From Paractinoplanes ferrugineus (GTDB lineage Bacteria > Actinomycetota > Actinomycetes > Mycobacteriales > Micromonosporaceae), in the NCBI RefSeq assembly GCF_016862195.1, contig NZ_BOMM01000092.1, forward strand, positions 1 through 33,241: a stretch of DNA of 33,241 bases. The letters run 5' to 3'. Below are positions 14,071 through 22,420 of this stretch, in pieces. The notes under the pieces are model-generated. The model worked only from the letters and a program-made list of their open reading frames with translations. It was not told the DNA's origin and did not search any database. The first letter of the stretch is position 1; each line of letters starts with the position of its first letter. The translations under genes and the position numbers were made by a program.

Positions 14071-14682
14071 GTGCGAGTGGATGTGCTGGTCTTCGATGGC
14101 GTGGACGACCTGGATGTGACCGGGCCGTTCGAGACGCTGTCGATGGCGCGACGGGCCGGGGCTGACGTTTCGGTCCGGCTGGTCGCCGAGGATGAGCGGA
14201 CGGCCGTGACGACGGCGGGCGGACTGCGGTTGGGGCCGGTGTCGCCGTGGTCGCCGGTGGTGGCCGATGTGGTGCTGGTGCCCGGCGGCGGCCTGGCGTC
14301 GTCGCAGCGGCCGGGCGTGGCCGTGGAGCTCGGCCGGGGACAGATCCCCGCGGCCTTGCGCGAGGCGGTGCGGCCCGGTCTGGTCCTCGCGTCGGTGTGT
14401 ACGGGAGCTTTTCTGCTGGCCGCGGCGGGAGTGCTGGGCGGGCGGAAGGCCACCACCCACCACATGACGATGAAAGCGCTGGCCGAGGCCGGTGCCGAGC
14501 CGGTGGACGCGCGTGTCGTCGACGACGGAGACGTGGTCACGGCCGGCGGGGTCACGGCCGGGTTGGATCTGGGTCTGTGGCTGCTCGAGCGCTTCCACGG
14601 CCCGGAGATCGCGGCGCGGGTCGCCCGCGGTCTGGAGTACGAGCGGCAAGGAGCCGTATGGCTGGCCGGGAGCGTCGCATGA
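14071..14682 (+). CDS. DJ-1/PfpI-family protein, isonitrile hydratase-like
   Basis: A GTG start at 14071 is placed by GGAGG four bases before it; the product has 203 residues. It begins MRVDVLVFDGVDDLDVTGPF with Glu21 after the GPF motif, then ADVVLVPGGG at about 66-74 and the nucleophile elbow LASVCTGAF with Cys110, followed by ATTHHM and VVTAGGVTAGLDLGLWL. This is the DJ-1/PfpI fold of the GlxA/isonitrile hydratase branch without a DNA-binding domain. Isonitrile hydratase adds water to isocyanides to give N-formyl amines; whether this protein does so is not shown. It is the first gene of an operon: its stop overlaps the start of the lipoprotein gene (ATGA at 14679-14682). Confidence 0.85.
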   Translation: MRVDVLVFDGVDDLDVTGPFETLSMARRAGADVSVRLVAEDERTAVTTAGGLRLGPVSPWSPVVADVVLVPGGGLASSQRPGVAVELGRGQIPAALREAVRPGLVLASVCTGAFLLAAAGVLGGRKATTHHMTMKALAEAGAEPVDARVVDDGDVVTAGGVTAGLDLGLWLLERFHGPEIAARVARGLEYERQGAVWLAGSVA

Positions 14683-15686
14683 TCAGGAGGGTGGGGACTC
14701 TGGCTGTCTGCCTGGCTCTGGCCGGCTGCGGCGCGGCCGGAGAAGCGCCCTCGGCCGACGCCGTAACCGCGGTGACGGTCAAGGACTGCGCCGGTCAGGA
14801 CATGACCTTCACATCCGTGCCGCAGCGCGTGGTGGTCCTCGACGGCTATGCGGCGCAGTCGATGGTCCGGCTCGGTCTGGGCGACCGCGTCGTCGGTGTC
14901 GGGTTCACCAAGCCGTTCTCGGTGGAGAAGGGGCCGATCCAGGCTGAGTTGCAGCGCCTGCCGGTGCTGGCGGCTGACAGCGTGCCACCGACCGAGATCG
15001 TCGCGGCGCAGCGACCCGACCTCGTCCTGACCGCCTTCGCCGATTTCGGCGGGGCCCCCGGATCGCCCAAGGAAGCGGACCTGGCGACGATGGACGCCCA
15101 AGGCCTGGCGGCGTGCACGCCGACCGCGACCTCACCCACCGAGGCGGCGAAACCGCTGACCGACCTGTCGCCGACCTACGACTTCCTGCGCAGGATCGGG
15201 CAGGTGTTCCGTATCGGGAACCGAGCCGAACAGCTGATCAGCGAGCTGCGGGCCAGGGAGCAGGCCGTGGTGGCCAAGGCCGTCGCCGGGCCGAGGCCGC
15301 GGGTGTTGATCCTGCCCGACAACCCGGTCGCCGGTCAGCCGGTGCCCACCTCCGGTCCGGCGACGATCGCCAACGCGCTGGTCACCGCGGCCGGTGGCAC
15401 GAACGTTTTCGCCGACACCGCCGGCATGCACTCCCAGGTGTCGCCGGAGATGGTCGCCGAACGTGACCCGCAGGTGATCCTCGTGATCACCGACTACAGC
15501 TTCGCCAAGGCCAAGGGGCAGGCGCTGGTCGATCAGGTCCGGGCCAACCCGCTGCTGGCCGGCACCACTGCGGTGCGGACCGGACGGGTGTTGTCCGCTT
15601 CGCAGTACGTGGCGGCGTTCCCGAGTCCGCTCAACGTCGACGCGCTCGAGCAGATCGCGGGCGACCTGCGCGTGGACGGCCCGTGA
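14679..15686 (+). CDS. ABC transporter substrate-binding lipoprotein (FecB/BtuF type)
   Basis: The ATG at 14679 overlaps the previous stop. The 335-residue product has a lipoprotein signal with lipobox LAGC (Cys17), then the start of the mature protein and the periplasmic-binding fold of class III: VPQRVVVLDGYAAQSMVRLG, VGVGFTKPF, PPTEIVAAQRPDLVLTAFAD, SPTYDFLRRIGQVF and SPEMVAERDPQVILVITDY. The long backbone helix around residues 190-215 (RAEQLISELRAREQAVV) supports the FecB/BtuF family, which binds ferric siderophores, haem, cobalamin or other metal chelates outside the cell. The ligand cannot be told from sequence. The gene is coupled to the permease by a GTGA overlap (15683-15686). Confidence 0.88.
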   Translation: MIRRVGTLAVCLALAGCGAAGEAPSADAVTAVTVKDCAGQDMTFTSVPQRVVVLDGYAAQSMVRLGLGDRVVGVGFTKPFSVEKGPIQAELQRLPVLAADSVPPTEIVAAQRPDLVLTAFADFGGAPGSPKEADLATMDAQGLAACTPTATSPTEAAKPLTDLSPTYDFLRRIGQVFRIGNRAEQLISELRAREQAVVAKAVAGPRPRVLILPDNPVAGQPVPTSGPATIANALVTAAGGTNVFADTAGMHSQVSPEMVAERDPQVILVITDYSFAKAKGQALVDQVRANPLLAGTTAVRTGRVLSASQYVAAFPSPLNVDALEQIAGDLRVDGP

Positions 15687-16756
15687 GCGTCACCGGCGCG
15701 ACGGCAGTCCGGTTCCGGCTCCGGGTGGGCACGGTGCCGTACGCCGTCGTTCTCGGTGTGCTGAGCGCCGCGGTGCTGGTGTCGGTGGTCATCGCCACCG
15801 GTATCGGCCCGGTGCGGGTGCCCGCCGATGAGGTGACGCGGGTCCTCGTGCACCACCTCATCGGCGGGGCCGACACCGCGTCCACGGCCGATCTGATCGT
15901 CTGGCGGTTGCGGCTGCCCCGGGTGTTGCTGGGTGCGCTGGTCGGTGCCGGGCTGGCGCTGGCCGGCGCGGTGGTGCAGAGCGTGGTGCGCAACCCGGTC
16001 GCCGACCCGTACCTGCTGGGGCTGTCCTCGGGTGCGTCGGTCGGTGCGGTCCTGGTCATCACGACCGGGGTGAGCATGCTCGGAGCGCTCACGCTGCCGG
16101 TGGCCGCCTTCGCCGGCGCAGCCGGGGCGATAGCCGTGGTCCTGTTGCTGGCCCGCCACCGCGGCCGGCTCCTGCCGTTGCGCCTCATCCTGGTCGGCGT
16201 CGCGGTCGGGCACCTGCTCGGTGGTTTCACCTCGTTCCTGCTGACCCGGGCCGAGACGTCCTCGGCCCAACAGCAGATCATCTTCTGGTTGCTCGGCGCG
16301 TTGTCGGGTGCCCACTGGGGGCTGCTCGGCGTGCCGGCCGTTGTCGTGACGGCCAGTTGCCTGCTGCTGGTGATCCGGGCACGCCGGCTCAACGTGCTGG
16401 TGCTGGGCGACGAGGCCGCAGCGGCGCTGGGCGTCGACGCCAGCCGGCTGCGTCGGGAACTCCTGCTGGTGACCACCCTGCTGGTCGGCACGGTGGTGGC
16501 CGTGTCCGGCGGCATCGGCTTCGTCGGCCTGATCGTCGCCCACCTGGCCCGCATGCTGGTCGGCGCCGACCATCGGCGGATGCTGCCGGTGACCGCCGCG
16601 CTGGGTGCCCTGTTCCTGGTGTGGGCGGACGTCGCGGCCCGCATGCTGATCTCACCCACCGAACTCCCGATCGGCATCCTCACCGCGTTCCTCGGCGTGC
16701 CGTTCTTCCTACTCGTCATGCACGCCCGCGGGCTCGCCGCGGAGGGAGCACCATGA
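15683..16756 (+). CDS. FecCD-family ABC permease
   Basis: A 357-residue integral membrane protein starting at the GTG at 15683, overlapping the lipoprotein stop by four bases. It shows the FecCD/BtuC hallmarks: LPRVLLGALVGAGLALAGAV followed by VQSVVRNPVADPYLLGLSSG, the coupling region LGDEAAAALGVDASRLRREL and VSGGIGFVGLIVAHLARMLV. About ten hydrophobic helices are visible. These permeases form homodimers and move metal chelates from the lipoprotein inward, powered by the ATPase. The start codon of the ATPase overlaps its stop (ATGA at 16753-16756), so the three parts are made from one message. Confidence 0.92.
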   Translation: MSVTGATAVRFRLRVGTVPYAVVLGVLSAAVLVSVVIATGIGPVRVPADEVTRVLVHHLIGGADTASTADLIVWRLRLPRVLLGALVGAGLALAGAVVQSVVRNPVADPYLLGLSSGASVGAVLVITTGVSMLGALTLPVAAFAGAAGAIAVVLLLARHRGRLLPLRLILVGVAVGHLLGGFTSFLLTRAETSSAQQQIIFWLLGALSGAHWGLLGVPAVVVTASCLLLVIRARRLNVLVLGDEAAAALGVDASRLRRELLLVTTLLVGTVVAVSGGIGFVGLIVAHLARMLVGADHRRMLPVTAALGALFLVWADVAARMLISPTELPIGILTAFLGVPFFLLVMHARGLAAEGAP

Positions 16757-17528
16757 GCCTCGACATCCGGGCAGTCTCGGTCGCCCTGGGCCGTACGCAA
16801 GCGCTGAAGGAGGTGTCGCTGAGCGTGCCCGAAGGCTCGTTCACTGCGCTGCTCGGCCCCAACGGCAGCGGCAAGTCGACGCTGCTCCGGACGATCTACC
16901 GGGCCCGTCGACCCGACTCGGGACAGGTCCTCGTCCAGGGCACCGACATCTGGGCGACGCCGGCGTCCTGGTCCGCCCGGCACACCGGCGTCCTGGCCCA
17001 GGAGCAGCATTCCGGCTACGAGTTCACGGTCACCGAGACCGTCACCATGGGCCGTACCCCCACCTGCGGGGCATGGACCGGCTGACCGCAACCGATCACG
17101 ACGTCGTCCGGCAGGCCCTCGACGCGACCGGGCTGGGCGCCTTCGCCGAGCGACGGGTGGCCGAGCTCTCCGGCGGTGAACGCCAACGGGTGCTGCTCGC
17201 CCGCGCCCTGGCCCAGCAGCCGCGCATGCTGGTGCTCGACGAGCCGACCAACCATCTCGACATCCGCCACCAGCTGGACATCCTGGAACTCGTCCGCGAC
17301 CTCGGGATCACCGTCGTCGCGGCGCTGCACGGCCTGGACCTCGCCGCCCGCTACGCCGACACCGTCGTAGTGCTCGACGCGGGCAGCGTGGTCGGGCACG
17401 GGACACCGGCCGACGTGCTGACCGTCGACCTGATCCGTGACGTCTTCGGCGTGGCGGCCGAGATCGGCCCGGCCGGCAAGGGCACGCTGCGTATCACCAC
17501 CGGCCCGCTGCTAACCCATGCCCGCTGA
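16753..17528 (+). pseudogene. ABC transporter ATPase (FecE/BtuD type), one-base frameshift
   Basis: The first frame from 16753 carries an A-loop region and Walker A GPNGSGKST (residues 35-43), GVLAQEQHSGYEFTVTETV with the Q-loop, and ends at MGRTPTCGAWTG (stop 17083-17085). A second frame picks up exactly there with MDRLTATDHDVVRQALDATG, the signature LSGGERQRVLLARALA, Walker B MLVLDEPTNHLD and the switch His in VVAALHG. The family sequence at the join is M-G-R-x-P-H-L, obtained if the run of five C at about 17056-17060 had six. Each half is inactive alone. Because permease and lipoprotein are intact, either the transporter is newly dead, or the tract is slippery, or the base was lost in sequencing. 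Confidence 0.85.
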
Positions 17529-18480
17529 ACCACACGTCGTCGCCGTGCTCGCCCTGGACGGCGTCGTCGGCTTCGACCTAGCCATCCCCTGCCAGGTCTT
17601 CGGCAGCACTCGGCTGGCCGAGGGCGAATACCCGTACGAGGTGCGCGTCTGCGGCGTCCGGCCCGCGGTCGGCGCCACCGCGTCCGGCACCGGCTATTAC
17701 AAGATCCAGGCACCGTACGGGCTGGAGGCCGCCGCCGACGCCGACACCATCGTCGTGCCCGGCCTGGCCATCCCCCGCCGGGCCCCGGCCGAGGTGCTGG
17801 AACTGCTGCAATCGGCGGCCGCGCGCGGCGCGCGGACCGTCTCGATCTGCACCGGCGCGTTCGTCCTGGCCCAGGCCGGGCTGCTCGACGGCCGGCGCGC
17901 CACCACCCACTGGGCCGCGGCAGCCGAACTCGGCCGCGGCCACCCCTGCGTCGATGTCGACGCCGCAGCGCTGTTCACCGCGGACCATCCTGTGTTCACC
18001 TCGGCCGGGGTCGCCGCCGGTCTCGACCTGTGCCTGCACCTGGTCCGCCGCGACCACGGCGCTGCGGCCGCCGCGCGGACCGCCCGGGTCGTGGTCATGG
18101 CACCCAGCCGCGAGGGCGACCAGGCCCAGTTCATCGATCACGTCCCGGCCGGCAGCGACGGCTCGCTGGCACCGACCCTGGCCTGGCTGTCGCGGCACGC
18201 GGGCGAAACCGTCACGGTGGCCGACATCGCCCGGCAGGCCCGGGTGAGCGTCCGGACGCTCACCCGGCGCTTCCGGGAACAGACCGGCAGCGCACCGCTC
18301 GCCTGGCTGCATGAGCAGCGGCTGCTGCTGGCCCGACGGATGCTCGAGACTACCGACCTGCCGATGACCGCCGTCGCCGAGCGCAGCGGCCACGGCTCGG
18401 TCACTGCGCTGCGTGCCCACTTTCAACGCGAACTGCGGACCAGCCCGGACCGCTACCGGCGGAGCTTCGGCGCATTCTGA
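17518..18480 (+). CDS. GlxA-family AraC transcriptional regulator
   Basis: A 320-residue protein starting at the ATG at 17518, overlapping the ATPase stop by 11 bases. Residues 5-185 form a DJ-1/PfpI-like domain (DTIVVPGLAIPRR, elbow SICTGAF with Cys111, RRATTHWAAAAELGR). Residues about 215-318 form two AraC-type helix-turn-helices (VTVADIARQARVSVRTLTRR, FREQTGSAPLAWLHEQRLLL, AVAERSGHGSVTALRAHFQR). GlxA-type regulators normally act as activators of nearby catabolic or uptake genes, sensing a small molecule with the DJ-1-like part. Here it is the last gene of the uptake operon, so it probably regulates that operon or a related pathway. The ligand is unknown. Confidence 0.9.
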   Translation: MPAEPHVVAVLALDGVVGFDLAIPCQVFGSTRLAEGEYPYEVRVCGVRPAVGATASGTGYYKIQAPYGLEAAADADTIVVPGLAIPRRAPAEVLELLQSAAARGARTVSICTGAFVLAQAGLLDGRRATTHWAAAAELGRGHPCVDVDAAALFTADHPVFTSAGVAAGLDLCLHLVRRDHGAAAAARTARVVVMAPSREGDQAQFIDHVPAGSDGSLAPTLAWLSRHAGETVTVADIARQARVSVRTLTRRFREQTGSAPLAWLHEQRLLLARRMLETTDLPMTAVAERSGHGSVTALRAHFQRELRTSPDRYRRSFGAF

Positions 18481-18804
18481 AACGGTGGATCAGTGAGCCG
18501 CTGGAGGAGTCGCACCGGTGCGTCGACCCGCCGGCTGCGTCGGGCAGTCAACGCAATCTGGACGCTCGTCCGTTACGAGGTTCGACATGAGGTCCTTCTA
18601 CCGCATCGCTCACCAACTCGTGACGCTTTCCGACTCGTCGGCTCGCCGTAAACCTCCGCTGCTCGCCTGACGTAACTGCGGATCAGCTCGGCGGCGTCAC
18701 CAGTAGCGACGATCGGCGTGTTCCGGTGTGTACGAACCGGTGAGGGCTGGTGCCGAGACCGACGGCGCGTTATCGGCGGCAGACATCCCATGTGTTCAGA
18801 GGTG
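18481..18804. other. Gap between the regulator and the cold-shock gene, no gene supported
   Basis: Two genes converge on this stretch. Short frames on either strand have no recognisable family and poor start sites. I see no strong palindromic terminator; the region is of ordinary base composition. Confidence 0.5.
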
Positions 18805-19764
18805 TCAGAGGCGCTCCACGCGGTCGGCCTGCGGGCCCCGGTCGCTCTGACGCACCGTGTACCGGACCTGGTCGCCCTGCTTCAGCGGTTCCGACCCGGC
18901 GATCACGGATACGTGGACGAACAGGTCGTCGCCTCCGGCGTCCGGGGTGATGAACCCGAACCCGCGGTCGCCGTCGTAACGTGCGACGACGCCGTGGCCC
19001 GCGCGCGCGGGCACGCCCCGTGCCGGCGGTTTACTCCCGGCGGGTGGCGGCCCGGCCGGTGCCGGGCGTCGCGGTGGCGGCGCGGGCTCGGCCCCTCGGA
19101 CCAGCTGCACGTCGCTGGCCTGCGGGCCCTTGTCGCTGCTGACCACCTCGTACGCCACGCGGTCGCCCTCGGTCAGCCAGGTGAGGCCCTCGGCCAGGGA
19201 CCGGGCGTGGACGAAGACGTCCCCCGTGCCGGAGTCCGGGGCGATGAAGCCGAAGCCCTTGTCCTCGTCGTACCAGGAGACGGTTCCGTCCCCCCCGTCG
19301 GCACCGCCGGCCGTGGCGGACAGGCCGGCCCCAGGACCGAGCGGAATCACGTGCGCGGCCTGCGGGCCGCGCTCGCCCTCGACGACGACGAAGGCCACCC
19401 GCTGCCCTTCGCTGACCACGCCGCCGGTCACGATGGCCGAGCTGTGCACGAAGATGTCGGGGCCACCGCCGTCTGGCGATGCGAACCCGTACCCCTTGGT
19501 CGGCTCGTACCAGTTGACCGTGCCGAGCAGGCCCACGGCACCGCCGGCGGCCTGCTCGGCGGTGCCGCGCACGCGCAGCGCCTGGGGACCGCGGTCGTTC
19601 TTGCCGGCCTCAAACTCGACGGCCTGACCCTCACGGAGCACCTTCGAGCCGCCGTCCCCGACGATCTCGGAGGCGTGCACGAACACGTCTGGTGATCCGT
19701 CGTCGGGCGCGAGGAAGCCGAACCCCCGTTCGGCGTCGAACCAGCGGACGATCCCGTGCGGCAT
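18805..19764 (-). CDS. Protein of four tandem cold-shock domains
   Basis: The ATG at 19764 (CTGGAG seven bases before) opens a 319-residue protein made of four cold-shock domains at about 1-66, 78-141, 158-223 and 256-319. Each has the W/Y-x-x-x-x-G-F/Y-G-F RNP1-like motif (RWFDAERGFGFL, NWYEPTKGYGFA, SWYDEDKGFGFI, ARYDGDRGFGFI), an RNP2-like motif (VFVHAS, IFVHSS, VFVHAR, LFVHVS) and a conserved ending with GPQA. A Pro/Ala-rich linker (about 232-255) separates the last domain. Ordinary bacterial cold-shock proteins have one such domain of about 67 residues and bind single-stranded nucleic acid. A chain of four suggests binding to long or multiple RNA segments, as in eukaryotic multi-CSD proteins. 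Longer in-frame sequence upstream lacks a family match and is not counted. Confidence 0.88.
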   Translation of the reverse strand: MPHGIVRWFDAERGFGFLAPDDGSPDVFVHASEIVGDGGSKVLREGQAVEFEAGKNDRGPQALRVRGTAEQAAGGAVGLLGTVNWYEPTKGYGFASPDGGGPDIFVHSSAIVTGGVVSEGQRVAFVVVEGERGPQAAHVIPLGPGAGLSATAGGADGGDGTVSWYDEDKGFGFIAPDSGTGDVFVHARSLAEGLTWLTEGDRVAYEVVSSDKGPQASDVQLVRGAEPAPPPRRPAPAGPPPAGSKPPARGVPARAGHGVVARYDGDRGFGFITPDAGGDDLFVHVSVIAGSEPLKQGDQVRYTVRQSDRGPQADRVERL

Positions 19765-19847
19765 AGGAGAACTCCAGATCGTTAGAGCGGCATTGCTCCC
19801 AGTCTCGCTGACGCCGTCGTGCCCGGGACCACCGGGACCGGCCACGG

Positions 19848-20128
19848 TCAGTCGGTTGTCCGGAGGTCGAAGGCGGCCAGGACGCGGGTGGCGGTCGCGA
19901 ACGACTCCGACCGGCTCGTCGCACCGGCCCGCCCGCCGCGCGGCCGCTCGACGTGGCCGACGATGAGTTCGACTCCGTGGCCGAGCGCGTCGTTGCCTGG
20001 TGGGCCCGCTCAGCGCCGACGGTGACCGGCCCAGACGCGCCGATGCCGTGCCCCGGGCATACGGCGCTGACCCGGACCAGTCCACGGACCCTCAGCACAC
20101 GCTGCTCAGCGTCTGCTACTGCGGTCAT
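19848..20128 (-). pseudogene. Small hypothetical gene split by a frameshift
   Basis: An ATG at 20128 has AGGAG five bases upstream and begins MTAVADAEQRVLRVRGLVRV, continuing to about TVGAERAHQ. Near 20000 the sequence with coding character moves to another frame (NDALGHGVELIVGHVERPRG, then SFATATRVLAAFDLRTTD) and stops at 19848-19850. Joined, the two parts would make a protein of about 93 residues. I do not recognise a family. In the original frame the protein would run on into Arg/Ser-rich sequence over the cold-shock gene, which is implausible. The stretch 20129-20385 upstream holds nothing I can support. Confidence 0.35.
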
Positions 20129-20385
20129 CCCCGCTCCTACGACTACAAGCACCAAGGACGAGACGTGCCCCGGCCTCATCGGTGCAACGTGACCACTCGA
20201 CAACCCACAGCGCATTGACAGCGGCAAATCCGGATACTTCTCCCCCTTGGTCGCGTGGCGGGTGGCGTACCCGTAAACGCCCCCGTCGGTGTAACAAGCC
20301 AGACCGGGTGGGTTCGGAGGTCTCAAATCTCCTCGACTGATCGTCTGCGTGGCAGGCACAGGCAGATCTAGAACCCGTCATGGAT

Positions 20386-20856
20386 TTAGGTCAAGGTTCC
20401 AACACGGAGTTGGACCAGTGCATCGTCGTCCCATTCTTGTCGAGACCGCGCCGGCGGTAGCTCCGTTCCGGCGCACCCTGCTGGAGCGGCGAACTCAGTC
20501 CTCAACTGATTCAGCAGAGCCTCTGCCACGCGCATTACTTCAGGAGACGCATCGGGGTCATCGAGGCTGAGTCCGAGAACCGCTGCTCCCTCCTGAGTGA
20601 TAGTGATGATTGCCCCGTAGTGCTCCACAGCGTTGAGATACAGGGAGAACCCGTCAGCTGGCTCACCGTTAGGACTCAGCTCAGCGATCACAGCCCAGTC
20701 AGCTTGATCGGCGTCCTGCGCGATGTAAGCGCGGACGAAGGCTGATAAGCGTTCGTCCCCAGGCTCTGTGACGTCGACGAAACGGTCGATGAAGCCGTTG
20801 AGTGTCTGCGGCTCACACACGGGCACCCAGACGTAAAGATCAACGCATGGTGGCAT
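20386..20856 (-). CDS. Hypothetical protein, immunity-protein-like composition
   Basis: A 156-residue acidic protein starting at the ATG at 20856. It begins MPPCVDLYVWVPVCEPQTLN and contains IDRFVDVTEPGDERLSAFVR, DGFSLYLNAVEHYGAIITIT and ends with QEWDDDALVQLRVGTLT. There is no signal peptide or membrane segment. The mix of acidic residues and beta strands resembles small immunity proteins of contact or polymorphic toxin systems, but no motif proves that and no toxin gene is adjacent. Its codon use is less GC-biased than that of the neighbouring cold-shock gene, which fits acquisition by transfer. A good ribosome site is not evident. Confidence 0.5.
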   Translation of the reverse strand: MPPCVDLYVWVPVCEPQTLNGFIDRFVDVTEPGDERLSAFVRAYIAQDADQADWAVIAELSPNGEPADGFSLYLNAVEHYGAIITITQEGAAVLGLSLDDPDASPEVMRVAEALLNQLRTEFAAPAGCAGTELPPARSRQEWDDDALVQLRVGTLT

Positions 20857-21215
20857 GCCACGAAGCTAGCGCCATACGCGAGGTTTGTCCGTTCATCGTC
20901 GAGTCCAACGCCAGGATGCACGAAACCACCACGCTCGACAGCAAGCGGACGGGAGGCAGATTCGGATGCTCTCGTCGGTGCCGAACTCCTGGCCTCATAC
21001 TCTTGATCGCGCCGACAGGCGTTCTACCCGCAACCGCCCGTCGGCGCCTCGGCGTGGTGCTGACACGAGGCCCAGCCAACAGGGTGCGCCTTATCGGCCA
21101 AACGAGTACACCGGCGGAGCCCAGTAGTCGATCGGCGGATGAGTGTTCAGGCCGGGTTCAGTTGGGGTAGCAAACGAGTCGGAGGCCGACTGGATTCGGA
21201 CGTCGGACTTGTGAT
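20857..21215. other. Gap without a supported gene
   Basis: About 360 bases between two divergent hypothetical genes. Short frames exist on both strands, without family resemblance. The promoters of both genes should lie here; I cannot point to convincing -35/-10 pairs. Confidence 0.45.
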
Positions 21216-21638
21216 GTGCTGAGGGCTATGGAAGCCGAGGGAGAAACGCGCGTAGTTTCGATCCCGTTGGAGCGGGCGATTGAAATCGGCCGAATTCTGG
21301 AGAATGTCGCGGGCTCGCTACACCGCATCTCATCGCGCATGATCAGCGGCGACGCTGACGCTCACACGCTCGACAAGTTCATGAGAGATTGGCTTGTAGA
21401 GCCTCGACTCCTCCAGGCACGTGGAGAGATTTGGGACGCTATCGAGCAGGTTATCGGCGAGGAGTTAACCGATGAGATCGCCGAATCGGTGGCTCACTTC
21501 CCCGATCCTCCCTCCGAGGACATCCGCATCCTGGCTGAGCAACTCGAGAAAGAGCTCGAGGAAGATCGGAAGGAGTCGGAGGAGTGGCTGAAGGCTCAAG
21601 GCTTCACGCGCGAGTCAAATCCGCACCTATTTGAATGA
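21216..21638 (+). CDS. Hypothetical acidic helical protein
   Basis: The open frame starts at a GTG (21216); an ATG at 21228 is the likelier start, as GAGGG lies just before it. The product (136-140 residues) is acidic and strongly helical, for example VSIPLERAIEIGRILENVAG, WDAIEQVIGEELTDEIAESV and LAEQLEKELEEDRKESEEWL near the C-terminus, which could form a short coiled coil. It has no signal or membrane segment and no motif that I recognise. Lower GC at third positions than in the flanking operons suggests a transferred accessory gene. It faces away from the 156-residue gene at 20386-20856. Confidence 0.5.
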   Translation: MLRAMEAEGETRVVSIPLERAIEIGRILENVAGSLHRISSRMISGDADAHTLDKFMRDWLVEPRLLQARGEIWDAIEQVIGEELTDEIAESVAHFPDPPSEDIRILAEQLEKELEEDRKESEEWLKAQGFTRESNPHLFE

Positions 21639-22026
21639 CAAAATCAGAAAGATCCGCTGCTGGCAAAGCGCACTCAACTCGGCAAATCCGGATGCCGCCC
21701 TGTCGTCCGCCCCCATCGCCAGCCGGCTTGAACACGTTCGACTACACGTCCAGCGCTTGTGACCTTTCCGGGAACCCAGAACAATCATTCACATTAGATC
21801 GCCGCAGCTTAGACACTTGATCCGCTCGCCCCGCCTTCGATCCTTGGGCGAATAGAGATCAACTCCGATGGTGCTCCCAATCCGCGCCCACCCGTAAGCA
21901 GCAACGAGGCACAAACTCCTTGCAGACCGTCAACGGCACGTCAGAGCGTGTGCGGTGACGTGGTCAGACTGCTGCCGTCTCCGATCCTGACATCTTCGGT
22001 GCATGCCATGCGTTGCCGTGCTGCGC
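21639..22026. other. Gap without a supported gene
   Basis: Nearly 390 bases with relatively low GC, stop codons in all frames and no family resemblance. It lies between the small helical protein and the chemoreceptor remnant and looks like decayed DNA. Confidence 0.45.
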
Positions 22027-22305
22027 TCAGATGCGGAAGGTGGAGACGAGGTTGCTGAGTTCGGTGGACGCGGCGATGTTCGCGGCGGTGCTGCTCATCT
22101 GCTCCGACGCGCCCGCAAGGGAGGTGGCGGGCCCTTCGATCGTGGCGATGTTCTGCCAGAGGGCCAGGGCGGCCGAGACGGCCGGGGGCGGTCGGCAACA
22201 GGACGCCGTCGGCGAGAGCCTCGAGCCGCTTCCCGGTCTCATCGTCGCTGCCAGGCATCCGGATCGCATCGACATAGCTGAGAGTCCTCGCCATCTCCTC
22301 AGCAT
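22027..22305 (-). pseudogene. Methyl-accepting chemotaxis protein, C-terminal scrap
   Basis: The end of this minus-strand frame reads GPATSLAGASEQMSSTAANI then AASTELSNLVSTFRI, the final helix and the conserved (L/V)-x-x-F-R-I tail of methyl-accepting chemotaxis receptors. The rest of the cytoplasmic signalling hairpin, the HAMP domain and the sensor are missing, and the upstream part of the frame is of unrelated Arg/Ser-rich character. In an overlapping frame (to 22321) there is YVDAIRMPGSDDETGKRLEA, origin unclear. The scrap suggests that the genome has or had chemotaxis genes. It lies just before the histidine kinase gene, in the opposite direction. Confidence 0.5.
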
Positions 22306-22420
22306 GGACCACCGCCGCCATGCTGCTCGACCGAAATCCCCCTCGTGCGCTCGCTCGATTTCACCTTCCAGTGGAGTCCGAACGGCCGGCCGGCCGGGAC
22401 CGGGTCACTATCCTCGCGCT

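Noticed and set aside
15533..17091. Long minus-strand frames opposite the permease and ATPase genes
   Set aside because: Composition is that of antisense shadows (Gln/His/Arg-rich or Thr/Ser/Arg-rich), while the plus strand shows FecCD and ABC motifs.
18573..18791. Small minus-strand frame between GlxA-type and cold-shock genes
   Set aside because: Arg/Thr-rich, no ribosome site, no family resemblance.
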